A stretch of 64,000 nucleotides of DNA from Scytonema millei VB511283. Lineage in GTDB: Bacteria; Cyanobacteriota; Cyanobacteriia; Cyanobacteriales; Chroococcidiopsidaceae. The notes under the pieces are model-generated. The model saw only the letters and a list, made by a program, of their open reading frames with translations, did not search any database and was not told the origin of the DNA. Of this stretch, positions 17,093 to 25,269 are shown piece by piece. The position numbers were made by a program, and so were the translations under genes. The stretch's first letter is position 1. Each line of letters starts with the position of its first letter. The stretch lies in the NCBI RefSeq assembly GCF_000817735.3, contig NZ_JTJC03000003.1:620001-684000 (forward strand), read 5' to 3'.

Positions 17093-17353
17093 TTAACCAC
17101 CCTGCAACAATCGGTCATATTCTGCATGGGTTCCAATCCAGAATCAGGCAATGTCATCATTTTCTTCTACTGCCAAGGCACGATAGTGTGTTCCGATCCG
17201 TACCGACCAGAACGAACCTACCTTTTTGAAGTGAAGCGACGGATATCGAGAATTTTGTTTCAGCAACTCATAGCACCGATCAGCTAGTTCCTGAATCTCG
17301 TTTGGTAGCTGTCGATAGTGATACCAAAAATCAGGAGTCGCACGATATCTCAC
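17093..17353 (-). pseudogene. RelE/ParE-family toxin with premature TGA
   Basis: The intact frame stops at 17144 after 69 codons, ending ENDDIA. Reading through that TGA continues FWIGTHAEYDRLL and reaches TAA at 17093, giving 86 residues. This is the ordinary C-terminal strand and tail of this RelE-like family, in which a Trp (TGG) would stand at the stop position. One G-to-A change thus removed the end of the toxin. The rest (KKVGSFWSVRIGTHYRALAV) is well preserved. It overlaps the antitoxin end by four bases. Probably inactive, unless TGA is read through. Confidence 0.75.
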
Positions 17354-17550
17354 AAGTCAGTACAACGTCCTTCACGTAAGTGTTGCAGTGCCTGTTGAGC
17401 CAGACGATCGAGCCGACCTGCTGCGACATCTTCCTCAAACTGTCGATCCCATGCTGCTGCATCGAATTCTGCAAACCACGCTCGGAAATCGGCAAGCTCC
17501 TCTGCTGATAGTTGGCTGACAGCCTGTTCGATTTCTTGCAAATTATTCAT
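17350..17550 (-). CDS. Antitoxin partner of the RelE-like toxin
   Basis: A 66-residue acidic helical protein, typical of small antitoxins paired with RelE/ParE toxins in cyanobacteria (EIEQAVSQLSAEELADFRAWFAEFDAAAWD...). The middle WDRQFEEDVAAGRLDRLA is the usual partner-binding segment. First gene of the pair. An AAGGAA site lies seven bases before the ATG. It is apparently intact although its toxin is broken. Confidence 0.75.
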   Translation of the reverse strand: MNNLQEIEQAVSQLSAEELADFRAWFAEFDAAAWDRQFEEDVAAGRLDRLAQQALQHLREGRCTDL

Positions 17551-17656
17551 ACGAAGGAAATTTACAGGTGACTTAACCTTTTCGATGATAACGCTCCGCC
17601 GTACACATAACTAACTTCTCCACCTAACCTTTTCGGCTTTTGAAGAAGCGATCGCC

Positions 17657-18991
17657 CTATCGGAATGTAGCCAGAATCGAGGGGCGAACGTCCAGCCGTT
17701 TGACCACGATCGCATGAAGCCAAACGTTCCATAACATCATGGAAAATGCCGTTGCTAGTGCCGCACCGAAAATTCCTAACCAGTAGATGCCAAGGACATT
17801 TAAAACTACATTCGTGAAAGCACTAATTCCCATCACCCTTGCAGCCGGAATTTGGTTGCCCGTCATGATTAGCAAATATCCTACCGATCCCGCTCCCACA
17901 TTCACAAGTTGACCTAGAATCAGAACGATTAGCGCTCCTCTAGCTGTGGTGAATTCCGAGCCAAATAATTGTAGTACGGGTTCGGCAAAAATAATTAAAC
18001 CGATCGCAATTACCAACGCCGGATAAAACATCCACCGCGCTATTGTCGATACTAGCTGCTGCAATCCTTGGCGATCGCCTTGAGCGTGTAGCGAAGCGAT
18101 AATGGGAGCAAAAATCGCATTGACAGCAGTGAGAATGAAATGAACCCAAAGCGATGTTTTGAGTGCAGCACTGTAAATTCCCACGGCTTTAGCTCCTAGC
18201 ATTGTCCCTAGCATGAGCGTATCTGTTTGACTCAAAACCACAGACGAGCCATCCATAAACATTAATGGTAAGGCAACTCTCCACCATTGACCGATCGCAT
18301 AAGCAGGAACGGCTTGAGAAATTTCTGCAGTCAATTCTCGATAAAACAGAAGTGCTTGAACTAACAAAACAAGCAGCAGTGACAGAATTGAAAGCGCGAT
18401 CGCTTCTGTACTATTCAAGCTCCGATTCAACTGCCAAATAAATGTAATGCCAATTAATATCAATGGATAGGCGATTAAGTATGGAGCATAAGCTAGGGTA
18501 ATTCTTTGAAAGGCTCTAGCAATTTGTTGCTGAAGATTAACTAATGCCATCAAAGGCACGCTCCAAACACCAAAAATCAGCGGTTTTGAATGCTCCAATC
18601 CTTGATTTGATGCCAACCACTGCAATACAACCGTGCTGAATACAGATGTAATCAAACTAGCGATTAGCGTTTGTTGCCAACTTCCCCAGATAATTCCCCG
18701 CAAATGTCGCCAATCTTGCTCGAACTGGTATTTGGGAATAAATCGTAAAACGGCAATTGGCAAGCCCAATCCGGCAAGAAAAGCCAGAGAAAGACTGAGG
18801 GCGATCGCATAATCGTAAATGCCATACTCTGTGACTCCCAGCCAACGGGCAAGTAAGATTTGGGAGACATAGATCGTGCCAGCACTGGTAATTTGGACGC
18901 TTAACGCCGCACCTGCACCGCGTACTAACGTCCTTAGCAAGTCAGATTGCTGGTGTTTTAGCCAAGATTCAAATTTGGGCAACTTAGGCAT
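17657..18991 (-). CDS. Oligosaccharide flippase (Wzx-type)
   Basis: 444 residues with about twelve to fourteen membrane helices, of the polysaccharide-biosynthesis/MATE-like flippase family that moves lipid-linked glycans across the inner membrane. The start has AAGAALSVQITSAGTIYVSQ and the next loop LARWLGVTEYGIYDYA, both usual for Wzx-like proteins. The C-terminal half holds SVGYLLIMTGNQIPAARVMG. No glycosyltransferase is immediately adjacent, but a glycan cluster lies at 27-34.6 kb. Confidence 0.85.
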   Translation of the reverse strand: MPKLPKFESWLKHQQSDLLRTLVRGAGAALSVQITSAGTIYVSQILLARWLGVTEYGIYDYAIALSLSLAFLAGLGLPIAVLRFIPKYQFEQDWRHLRGIIWGSWQQTLIASLITSVFSTVVLQWLASNQGLEHSKPLIFGVWSVPLMALVNLQQQIARAFQRITLAYAPYLIAYPLILIGITFIWQLNRSLNSTEAIALSILSLLLVLLVQALLFYRELTAEISQAVPAYAIGQWWRVALPLMFMDGSSVVLSQTDTLMLGTMLGAKAVGIYSAALKTSLWVHFILTAVNAIFAPIIASLHAQGDRQGLQQLVSTIARWMFYPALVIAIGLIIFAEPVLQLFGSEFTTARGALIVLILGQLVNVGAGSVGYLLIMTGNQIPAARVMGISAFTNVVLNVLGIYWLGIFGAALATAFSMMLWNVWLHAIVVKRLDVRPSILATFR

Positions 18992-19073
18992 TTAACTTAG
19001 ACATCGACCGGATTTCGGCATCGACCGGACTTCTATCTCTTTAATACTACATTTTATACTACACGCACGCTTG

Positions 19074-19101
19074 CCTAAAATTCAATATATTGAATTTTAG
19101 G
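19074..19101. promoter_or_regulatory. Perfect 28-base palindrome between regulator and flippase genes
   Basis: CCTAAAATTCAATA and its exact complement form a perfect 28-base palindrome, followed by ACTTTTTGG. It lies 12 bases past the end of the XRE-cupin gene and about 85 bases before the flippase start. The core TTCAATATATTGAA recurs with one change upstream of the SDR operon (17018), which favours an operator. A terminator for the regulator transcript is the alternative, since a short T-run follows only on the plus strand. Confidence 0.6.
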
Positions 19102-19112
19102 ACTTTTTGGAA

Positions 19113-19688
19113 TCACAACACATATACGAGTAATGCCCGCGCTTCCTCTTCACCAAGATTTTGAATTTGGTGATGGATATCGACAGGATATCTTGCCGTA
19201 TCGCCTGAGTTTAGAGATTGCTCGTAGATACCGCATTTAACTAGCAAATTGCCGCTTAACACAGTCAAATGCTCGTAACTACCGGATGCGTGCGGTTCGC
19301 TCTCCAAACAAGCATTGGGTTCCATCAGCAATTCGTACCACTCAGTAGCACCAGCAGATGAGATCGGGCTTAAAATTCGCAGCTTACACTTACCATCTTG
19401 GCTAGCGATTGTGGGGGTATGGTGCGATCGCATCACCTCAATTTTCGCAGGCGCGATCGCGGTTTCGACATGCGCTTGACTGACTAACTCGGTAATACTG
19501 ACATCCAAGGCATGGGCAAGGCTCCATAAAGTAGCGATCGTCGGATTTGTTAACTCTCGTTCGATCTGCGACAGCATCGACTTAGAGACATGAGAGCGTT
19601 GAGCGAGTTGTTCTAGAGTCAGGTTGCGGTGTTTGCGGATAGATTTAACGATCGCTCCGATGGCTGGCGGAGAAGGCTGGCGACTCAT
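19113..19688 (-). CDS. XRE-family regulator with C-terminal cupin
   Basis: 191 residues. Residues 8-67 form a helix-turn-helix of the XRE type (LTLEQLAQRSHVSKSMLSQIERELTNPTIATL). Residues 105-190 form a small cupin barrel (ESEPHASGSYEHLTVLSGNLLV, then GDTARYPVDIHHQIQN), a likely ligand-sensing part. Such regulators commonly control amine, sugar or amino-acid metabolism genes. The SDR-EamA operon and the flippase are candidate targets because both carry the TTCAATATAT motif. Confidence 0.87.
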   Translation of the reverse strand: MSRQPSPPAIGAIVKSIRKHRNLTLEQLAQRSHVSKSMLSQIERELTNPTIATLWSLAHALDVSITELVSQAHVETAIAPAKIEVMRSHHTPTIASQDGKCKLRILSPISSAGATEWYELLMEPNACLESEPHASGSYEHLTVLSGNLLVKCGIYEQSLNSGDTARYPVDIHHQIQNLGEEEARALLVYVL

Positions 19689-19859
19689 CTACAGTAGCGT
19701 ACGATTGTATTTTTTACTCTAGGAGATTACGGCAGCAATTCGCCAACGCCAAAGTTGCGGTAACTCAAATTAACTTCTGCAGCAAGAGCAGGAATTTGTA
19801 ATTGCTTTGTTAGAGTGAAAAGAGTAGCCCTACTCGCAATCCGATCGCCCCTCAGAATT

Positions 19860-21053
19860 ATGTCCCAACAACCCGCACGTATTTGTATTCTCGGTGGCGG
19901 CTTTGGCGGTTTATACACGGCACTGCGCCTGAGCCAATTACCTTGGGAATCGGAAAAACCAGAAATTGTCCTAATCGATCGCAGCGATCGCTTCTTATTT
20001 TCGCCCCTGTTGTACGAATTGCTCACGGGTGAATTGCAAACTTGGGAAATTGCCCCGCCGTTTATCGAACTCCTCGCCTCAACTGGAATTCGCTTCTGTC
20101 AGGGTGAAGCAGCAGAAATTGATATTTACGAACAGCGAGTCCGGCTGCAAGATGGAATCGAAATTCCCTACGATCGCCTAGTATTAGCTTTGGGTGGTGA
20201 AACGCCGCTAGATATGGTTCCTGGGGCATCCTCCTACGCTTTCCCCTTCCGTACCCTTGCCGATGCCTACCGCATGGAAGAACAGCTGCGGCTACTTGAA
20301 GCATCTACCGCAGATAAAATTCGCGTGGCAATTGTAGGGGCTGGCTATAGCGGCGTAGAATTGGCGTGTAAGCTGGCAGATCGTCTTGGTGAAAGAGGAC
20401 GCTTCCGATTAGTAGAACTGAGCGACCAAATTCTTAGAACATCCCCAGAGTTTAACCGCGAAGCAGCCACAAAAGCATTGGAAAAAAGAGGGATTTGGCT
20501 CGATCTCGAAACTAAAGTCGAGTCAATCGAACCGAATGCGATCGCCCTGGAATATAAAAATCAAGTCGATATTATTCCCGTAGATCTTGTCGTTTGGACG
20601 GTAGGTACGCGAGTTGCGCCAATCGTGCGATCGCTTCCCCTCAAACAAAACCAACGCGGACAGCTCACGGCGACATCAACTCTACAAGTCATAGATCGTC
20701 CCGAAATATTTGCTTTGGGTGACTTAGCTGACTGTCGCGATGCCGCAGAGCAACAAGTTCCTGGTACTGCTCAAGCTGCCGTACAACAGGCAGACTATGC
20801 CGCTTGGAATCTTTGGGCTTCCCTCACCCACCGTCCTTTACTTCCCTTCCGCTATCAGAATTTAGGGGAAATGATGACTCTAGGAATTGACAGTGCCACA
20901 CTTACGGGTTTGGGAATTAAGCTAGAGGGTCCTCTCGCCGCGATCGCCCGTCGTCTTGCATATTTATATCGACTACCAACCCTAGAGCATCAAATTAAGG
21001 TGGGCATCAATTGGATTACTCGCCCATTTTTGCAGGGGATAGAAGAGAGCTGA
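19860..21053 (+). CDS. Type II NAD(P)H dehydrogenase (NDH-2-like)
   Basis: 397 residues from the ATG at 19860, which starts MSQQPARICILGGGFGG. A GTG 15 codons upstream is possible but adds no family sequence. FAD-binding site GGGFGGLY (about 9-16), NAD-binding VGAGYSGVELA (about 158), and the late FALGDLADC that closes FAD binding. Single-subunit membrane-associated enzymes of this family pass electrons from NAD(P)H to quinone without pumping protons; some cyanobacterial members act in redox sensing or vitamin K/phylloquinone metabolism (NdbC-like). Which type this is cannot be told here. Confidence 0.85.
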   Translation: MSQQPARICILGGGFGGLYTALRLSQLPWESEKPEIVLIDRSDRFLFSPLLYELLTGELQTWEIAPPFIELLASTGIRFCQGEAAEIDIYEQRVRLQDGIEIPYDRLVLALGGETPLDMVPGASSYAFPFRTLADAYRMEEQLRLLEASTADKIRVAIVGAGYSGVELACKLADRLGERGRFRLVELSDQILRTSPEFNREAATKALEKRGIWLDLETKVESIEPNAIALEYKNQVDIIPVDLVVWTVGTRVAPIVRSLPLKQNQRGQLTATSTLQVIDRPEIFALGDLADCRDAAEQQVPGTAQAAVQQADYAAWNLWASLTHRPLLPFRYQNLGEMMTLGIDSATLTGLGIKLEGPLAAIARRLAYLYRLPTLEHQIKVGINWITRPFLQGIEES

Positions 21054-21055
21054 GG

Positions 21056-21160
21056 AAGCGCAAGGTTGCGCTTGGGAGCTGAGGGAGCAATTCTAGCCAC
21101 TAGCCACCAGCCACTGATAACTGATAACTGATAACTGATAACTGATAACTGATAACTGTT
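21056..21160. repeat. STRR arrays (GAGGGAGCTGA, TAGCCAC and TAACTGA types)
   Basis: A compound array fills the spacer between two converging genes. It ends with seven TAACTGA heptamers (21112-21158), the longest run of that family here. A small hairpin GCGCAAGGTTGCGC lies at 21058-21071. Confidence 0.85.
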
Positions 21161-21161
21161 T

Positions 21162-21881
21162 TTACAACAACTGACTCAGCAGAAATCCTAATCCGGCGCT
21201 AGCTATAGGTACGGATAGGTTATCAATGCCGTACCAAGAAAAAGCTTCTAGACCTGTAGCTACCAGAGCAACTACAAAAGCCACGAGCCAAGTTAACCAA
21301 GAATTCCCGTGTACGGCTACGAGAATGGAGCTACTCACAATGTAGCTGACCACAGCCATAGTCAAAGAGCCTTCCCAGCTTTTTTTCACACCCCCAACCG
21401 TGTAGACATGCTTTCCGTAACGTTGTCCGATTAAAGCTGCGAGTCCATCACCCCAAGTCATGATGAGTATGCCTAAAGCAGCGAAGTAAGGTTTCTGGAC
21501 TGCCCAAAACCAAGCGACTAGAACGCCGATGCTTACAGCGTAGAAAAACGTCCCTAAGCTCTTGCGTCCGATACTGTTAATTCCTGGTAGAAGTGGCAGG
21601 CGATAGGATAATAAAGTCGTAATACCTGCTAATACTGATGCGCCAATCCCTACCCAGGCGGGGATATTTAATAACCAAGCGAATAAAATGACATTGCCAG
21701 TGCCAATGTGAACGATTTTCCGCACAATTTCGGGATCGCTATTTGCGAAACGGCTAACTGCACCTGCGATCGCCAGAACAATTCCCAGCCAAACTCCTAC
21801 CACTGCTATCTGTAGCCAGAGAGTAGGAATTCGAGCTAGTGCCGGAAAATCAGCCATCAACGACTCAATCAAAACAGTCAC
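21162..21881 (-). CDS. Phytol kinase (VTE5-like) of the polyprenol kinase family
   Basis: A 239-residue membrane protein with about seven helices. The family signature is EIVRKIVHIGTGN near residue 53, then ILIMTWGDGLAALIGQRYGKH and KKSWEGSLTM, which mark the CTP-dependent phytol/dolichol kinase group. In cyanobacteria it phosphorylates phytol released from chlorophyll for tocopherol synthesis. The start is a GTG; an ATG at 21857 (MADFPALAR) is equally possible. Confidence 0.85.
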   Translation of the reverse strand: MTVLIESLMADFPALARIPTLWLQIAVVGVWLGIVLAIAGAVSRFANSDPEIVRKIVHIGTGNVILFAWLLNIPAWVGIGASVLAGITTLLSYRLPLLPGINSIGRKSLGTFFYAVSIGVLVAWFWAVQKPYFAALGILIMTWGDGLAALIGQRYGKHVYTVGGVKKSWEGSLTMAVVSYIVSSSILVAVHGNSWLTWLVAFVVALVATGLEAFSWYGIDNLSVPIASAGLGFLLSQLL

Positions 21882-21924
21882 AAAAGCTACTACATATCAA
21901 ATGTAGTAGATTTGGGATACACAA

Positions 21925-22100
21925 TGAAGAGGGAGCAGGGAGCAGGGAGCAGGGAGCTGAGGGAGCTGAGGGAGCTGAGGGAGAGTCGCGGAGAAAGAAA
22001 TTGACAATCTCCACACCCCACACCCTACACCCTACACCCTACACCCGCATCAACAAGCATCACGCACCACTTATTACAAATGACGAATGACAAATGACCA
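21925..22100. repeat. STRR arrays (GGGAGCA, GCTGAGGGA, CCTACAC and AATGACA types)
   Basis: Four families follow each other: GGGAGCA (21929-21955), GAGCTGAGG 9-mers (21955-21985), CCTACAC (22015-22046) and ATGACGA/ATGACAA (22079-22100). The last one supplies an in-frame ATG for yidD. Confidence 0.85.
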
Positions 22101-22122
22101 ATATCATTGGAGGAAATTATCG

Positions 22123-22371
22123 GTGTTGAAGATCGGATTAATTTGGTTAATTCGGGGCTATCGAATGTTAATTTCTCCTCTATTGCTGCCATCGTGTCGG
22201 TTTCATCCTACCTGTTCTTCTTACGCCCTAGAAGCGATCGAACGTTTTGGCGCTTGGCGGGGTGGAATTTTGGCAGTGCGACGCATTTTACGCTGTCATC
22301 CTTGGCATCCAGGCGGCTACGATCCTGTACCAGAAAGGAGGGAGCAGGGAGCAGCGACCAGTGACCAGTGA
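22123..22371 (+). CDS. yidD: Membrane protein insertion efficiency factor YidD
   Basis: 82 residues from GTG 22123. This start has GGAGG nine bases before it and begins the family sequence ([26 protein letters not shown]). An ATG at 22087 is also in frame but lies in repeat sequence. The Cys-rich core [19 protein letters not shown] and the end [14 protein letters not shown] are diagnostic. YidD is a small membrane-associated helper of YidC/Oxa1-type protein insertion. The last eleven or so codons (after VPE) read through an STRR array, so the tail [10 protein letters not shown] is repeat-derived and not part of the family. Confidence 0.88.
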   Translation: MLKIGLIWLIRGYRMLISPLLLPSCRFHPTCSSYALEAIERFGAWRGGILAVRRILRCHPWHPGGYDPVPERREQGAATSDQ

Positions 22372-22431
22372 CCAGTGACCAGCGATCGGTCACTTACGAC
22401 TTACGACTTACGACTTACGACTTACGACTTG
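22337..22431. repeat. STRR arrays entering the yidD coding end
   Basis: GGGAGCA and GACCAGT heptamers (22338-22380) lie partly inside yidD. Five TTACGAC heptamers (22393-22428) then run up to the stop codon of the kinase gene on the other strand. Confidence 0.85.
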
Positions 22432-22432
22432 A

Positions 22433-24550
22433 TTAAGGCACAGTTTTTGTCTGCCAGTTGTATAAACTTCTGGTGTTTCCGACTGGAAAACGGGCGCGTC
22501 TGCGGATGGGGCGGTTGGTGCGTCTGGCGATCGCGGGTTTGACTCGTCTAGAAATGGGTTGCAATCGCCTGACAGTCGTTCGTCTCACAGTCGTTCGTTT
22601 TATCGTCGATTGAGGACGGGAGGTGGAAGTTGCGATCGCGGTTCTAGAGCGGTTGGGGCGGCTGCGGGGGCGATTGGTAACAGTTTTTGGTTTGGATGTT
22701 ACAGGCTGCGTTCGCGATTGGGGCGGTTTTGGTGTCGTTCTAGACTGTTGCGGTGGGATAGCGGTATTGGACGCTAAAGCAATTTTGATGGCTGCTTGTT
22801 GGGCAAGAGGAGCGATCTGCTGTTGCCAGTAGGGATGAATAGTAACTTTTCTGGTGGCTTGGAGGACATCTTGCCACTTGCCCACAGCGGCGGCGCTTTT
22901 TGCTGCCTCCCAAGCGGCGCGGTTGTTTTGCCAGTCGCGTTGCCATTGGGTAATTGCAGTTTGGGCTGTTTGATAGACGGGGTTAGTGATGGGAATTGCT
23001 TTCACTAAGGCGATCGCCTGTGGTAAGTTTCCTGCTTCGTAATCGGTTTTCGCTTTTTCTAATAAACGGTTCGTCCACTGCGCGATCGCGGGCTTAGCTA
23101 CAGGATAAAGCGGATCGGTGCTGGGAATTTGACTGCCTAGCGCGATCGCCGCCGATAGATCGGTGGCAGCTAGCTGCTGTGCCTGGGCGAGGCGACACTG
23201 TTGAAGTCCGGCTTGAACTTTGGCGTTGGTACTACTGTGAGTCGATGCTAGATCGATGCACTCTTGGTATTTTCTCGCAGTTTTGAGCGCGTTCATCTGC
23301 TCCAGAGTCTGCTCTGGATCTGCGACTGGATGCCAATTCGTTACGTACATCGCTGCTACGCTTGCTAAGACAGCCGTGAGTGCTGCTCCCACGCGGAGGG
23401 GATAGCGCTGTCGCGATGGGGAGGCTTTAGCAGGAGTCGATCGATCGGGGTTTACTAATGCTACAGCGGGGGGGTCGGGTATCCGTTCTAGAACTGGTAG
23501 TGCTTGGGTGGCAACCTCGGCAGTTGGGGTCGTGTCGAGTCCTGCCATCGTCACAGTATGAGTCTCGGAATGATTCTCAAGGAGATCGGTTTTCACTTCA
23601 CGCTCTATACCTTTAGGAGTGCCAACTAGAGTAAGACGTTTCTCCAAGTTCGACTGGTTGAAGTGAGAGACAGGTAGCGGTTGAATTCCGATAACTGGTT
23701 GCAATAACGTGGGAAAATTGGCGAGTTGCCGCAGGGCAACTAGGGCGGCTACTGCCGTCTGATAGCGATTTTTGCTGTTGTAGCGCACCATTTTGGCAAT
23801 GACTGCCCCCAGTCCCTCGCTGACTTTGGCATGTTGTCGCCACTCAATTTCGCCAGTGTCTGACTGTTCTGCTAACTGGGAAGGATTCATTCCTGTCAGA
23901 GCTTGAATGGCGATCGTGCCGAGGGCATAAATATCGCTATTGGGTTGAGGTCTACCTTGACCTTGTTCTGTGGGCATGTAACCAGGAGTCCCGATCGCGA
24001 TCGTAGCTGGTGGGCTATTTTCCTGTTGCCCCGTTCGGGTAAACACCTGCGTCCAAACCTGTTTGACTGAACCAAAATCTACTAAGACTAACTTGCCATC
24101 TGCAATTCGCCGGATGAGATTGTCAGGTTTAATATCGCGATGAATTGCTGCGTGAGCGTGGACGAAAACCAATATTTCTAATACTTCTTGCAGCAGTTGG
24201 TAGACTTTACTTTCTTCCCAGCGATCGCCTGGAAGTAATTCTTTGGTCAGAGTATGTCCTTGAACGAACTCTTGAACGAGGTAAAACTCTTGGTGTTCTT
24301 CAAAATAAGCTAGTAACCGAGGAATCTGGTCGTGATTGCCGAGTTGCTCTAAAATTTCTGCTTCTGTTTGAAACAACCGCCTTGCATTGTGCAAAAATTT
24401 AGAGTTGACGCTAGCAGGCTGGAGGTGCTTAACGACACATCGAGGATTTCCTGGTCGATGCATATCTTGGGCTACGTAGGTTTGACCAAAACCACCGTTA
24501 GCTAGAACTTCTACAACTTGGTAACGCCCGCCTAGCAGCTTGCCTCTCAT
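22433..24550 (-). CDS. Membrane-anchored Ser/Thr protein kinase
   Basis: 705 residues. Residues 1-275 form a Hanks-type kinase: glycine loop LANGGFGQTYVA, Lys in CVVKHL, catalytic HRDIKPDNL (about 137), DFGSVKQ and the activation segment GTPGYMPTEQGQG. This is the cyanobacterial SpkB/PknB-like style. Residues about 388-405 are one membrane helix. The following extracytoplasmic part has TPR-like helical repeats with the recurring theme QAIALVKAIP. The last 120 residues are extremely rich in Arg, Thr, Pro and Ser (SRRVKPAIARRTNRP), a basic tail that could bind cell wall or nucleic acid. It is a single gene between repeat arrays. Confidence 0.9.
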   Translation of the reverse strand: MRGKLLGGRYQVVEVLANGGFGQTYVAQDMHRPGNPRCVVKHLQPASVNSKFLHNARRLFQTEAEILEQLGNHDQIPRLLAYFEEHQEFYLVQEFVQGHTLTKELLPGDRWEESKVYQLLQEVLEILVFVHAHAAIHRDIKPDNLIRRIADGKLVLVDFGSVKQVWTQVFTRTGQQENSPPATIAIGTPGYMPTEQGQGRPQPNSDIYALGTIAIQALTGMNPSQLAEQSDTGEIEWRQHAKVSEGLGAVIAKMVRYNSKNRYQTAVAALVALRQLANFPTLLQPVIGIQPLPVSHFNQSNLEKRLTLVGTPKGIEREVKTDLLENHSETHTVTMAGLDTTPTAEVATQALPVLERIPDPPAVALVNPDRSTPAKASPSRQRYPLRVGAALTAVLASVAAMYVTNWHPVADPEQTLEQMNALKTARKYQECIDLASTHSSTNAKVQAGLQQCRLAQAQQLAATDLSAAIALGSQIPSTDPLYPVAKPAIAQWTNRLLEKAKTDYEAGNLPQAIALVKAIPITNPVYQTAQTAITQWQRDWQNNRAAWEAAKSAAAVGKWQDVLQATRKVTIHPYWQQQIAPLAQQAAIKIALASNTAIPPQQSRTTPKPPQSRTQPVTSKPKTVTNRPRSRPNRSRTAIATSTSRPQSTIKRTTVRRTTVRRLQPISRRVKPAIARRTNRPIRRRARFPVGNTRSLYNWQTKTVP

Positions 24551-25269
24551 CGCCTGAATTCCCAGAAAATTAAGAACATGTTACAATATTTACAATCTAT
24601 CCACTTACTCCTACGGTAATAATTACGTATTCTTTAAATTAATTTTGAGTTATCTCAGGCAGTGTAAGTCATCAAACACTGCTGAGAACGAGCAGTCGCA
24701 CAAATTTAAGTACTAAAAGTTTAATCAATTTCGTGCTTCCTCACAAAGATGCTATTTCAAGTACATGAGTTCCTGAAAACAAAGCTAAAATTCAAAATCT
24801 AAACTCCAAAAATCAAGTTCCTACAACGTCCTAAAAATTGGTAATAGCTTCTTTTCGCTCGCAGTGTAGTCAACAAGACTATGCAGTGGAGAAAACGCCA
24901 TCATTCTATGCTATAAAGGTTCTATTTTTCTGCCTCCCCCTTGCTTGCACTAGTTTGTGCTTTGCTTTTTGACAGCACAATTCTCAAAAAAACTGTTAAC
25001 AATAAACTGGCTGTAGAATGTCAGGAATTAAATTAAAGATTGTCTGAAATACAAAATTCGCCTGTCTCCAATTTAAATTTGGCAGGTGCGGACGCTCGCG
25101 TCGATCTTTGGTAAATTTATCCCTAGTAACTCTATTCCTAGTAAAAAGGTAGTTCAGTCCGTTCACTTTGTCTAGCCTCTAGAGGTTTTTACTCAAAAAA
25201 GAGAGCCATTAGTTCAAAAACTATTTCTAGGTTAGCAATAATACAGCCAGTATCACTCCAGCTTCATCT
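24551..25269. other. Non-coding region between kinase and WD40 genes
   Basis: About 720 bases with no supported gene. Visible structure: an imperfect hairpin CTCAGGCAGTG / CACTGCTGAG (24653-24687), and TTGTGCT / AGCACAA arms (24953-24982). The latter is followed by TTCTCAAAAA. No recognised RNA family. Confidence 0.45.
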
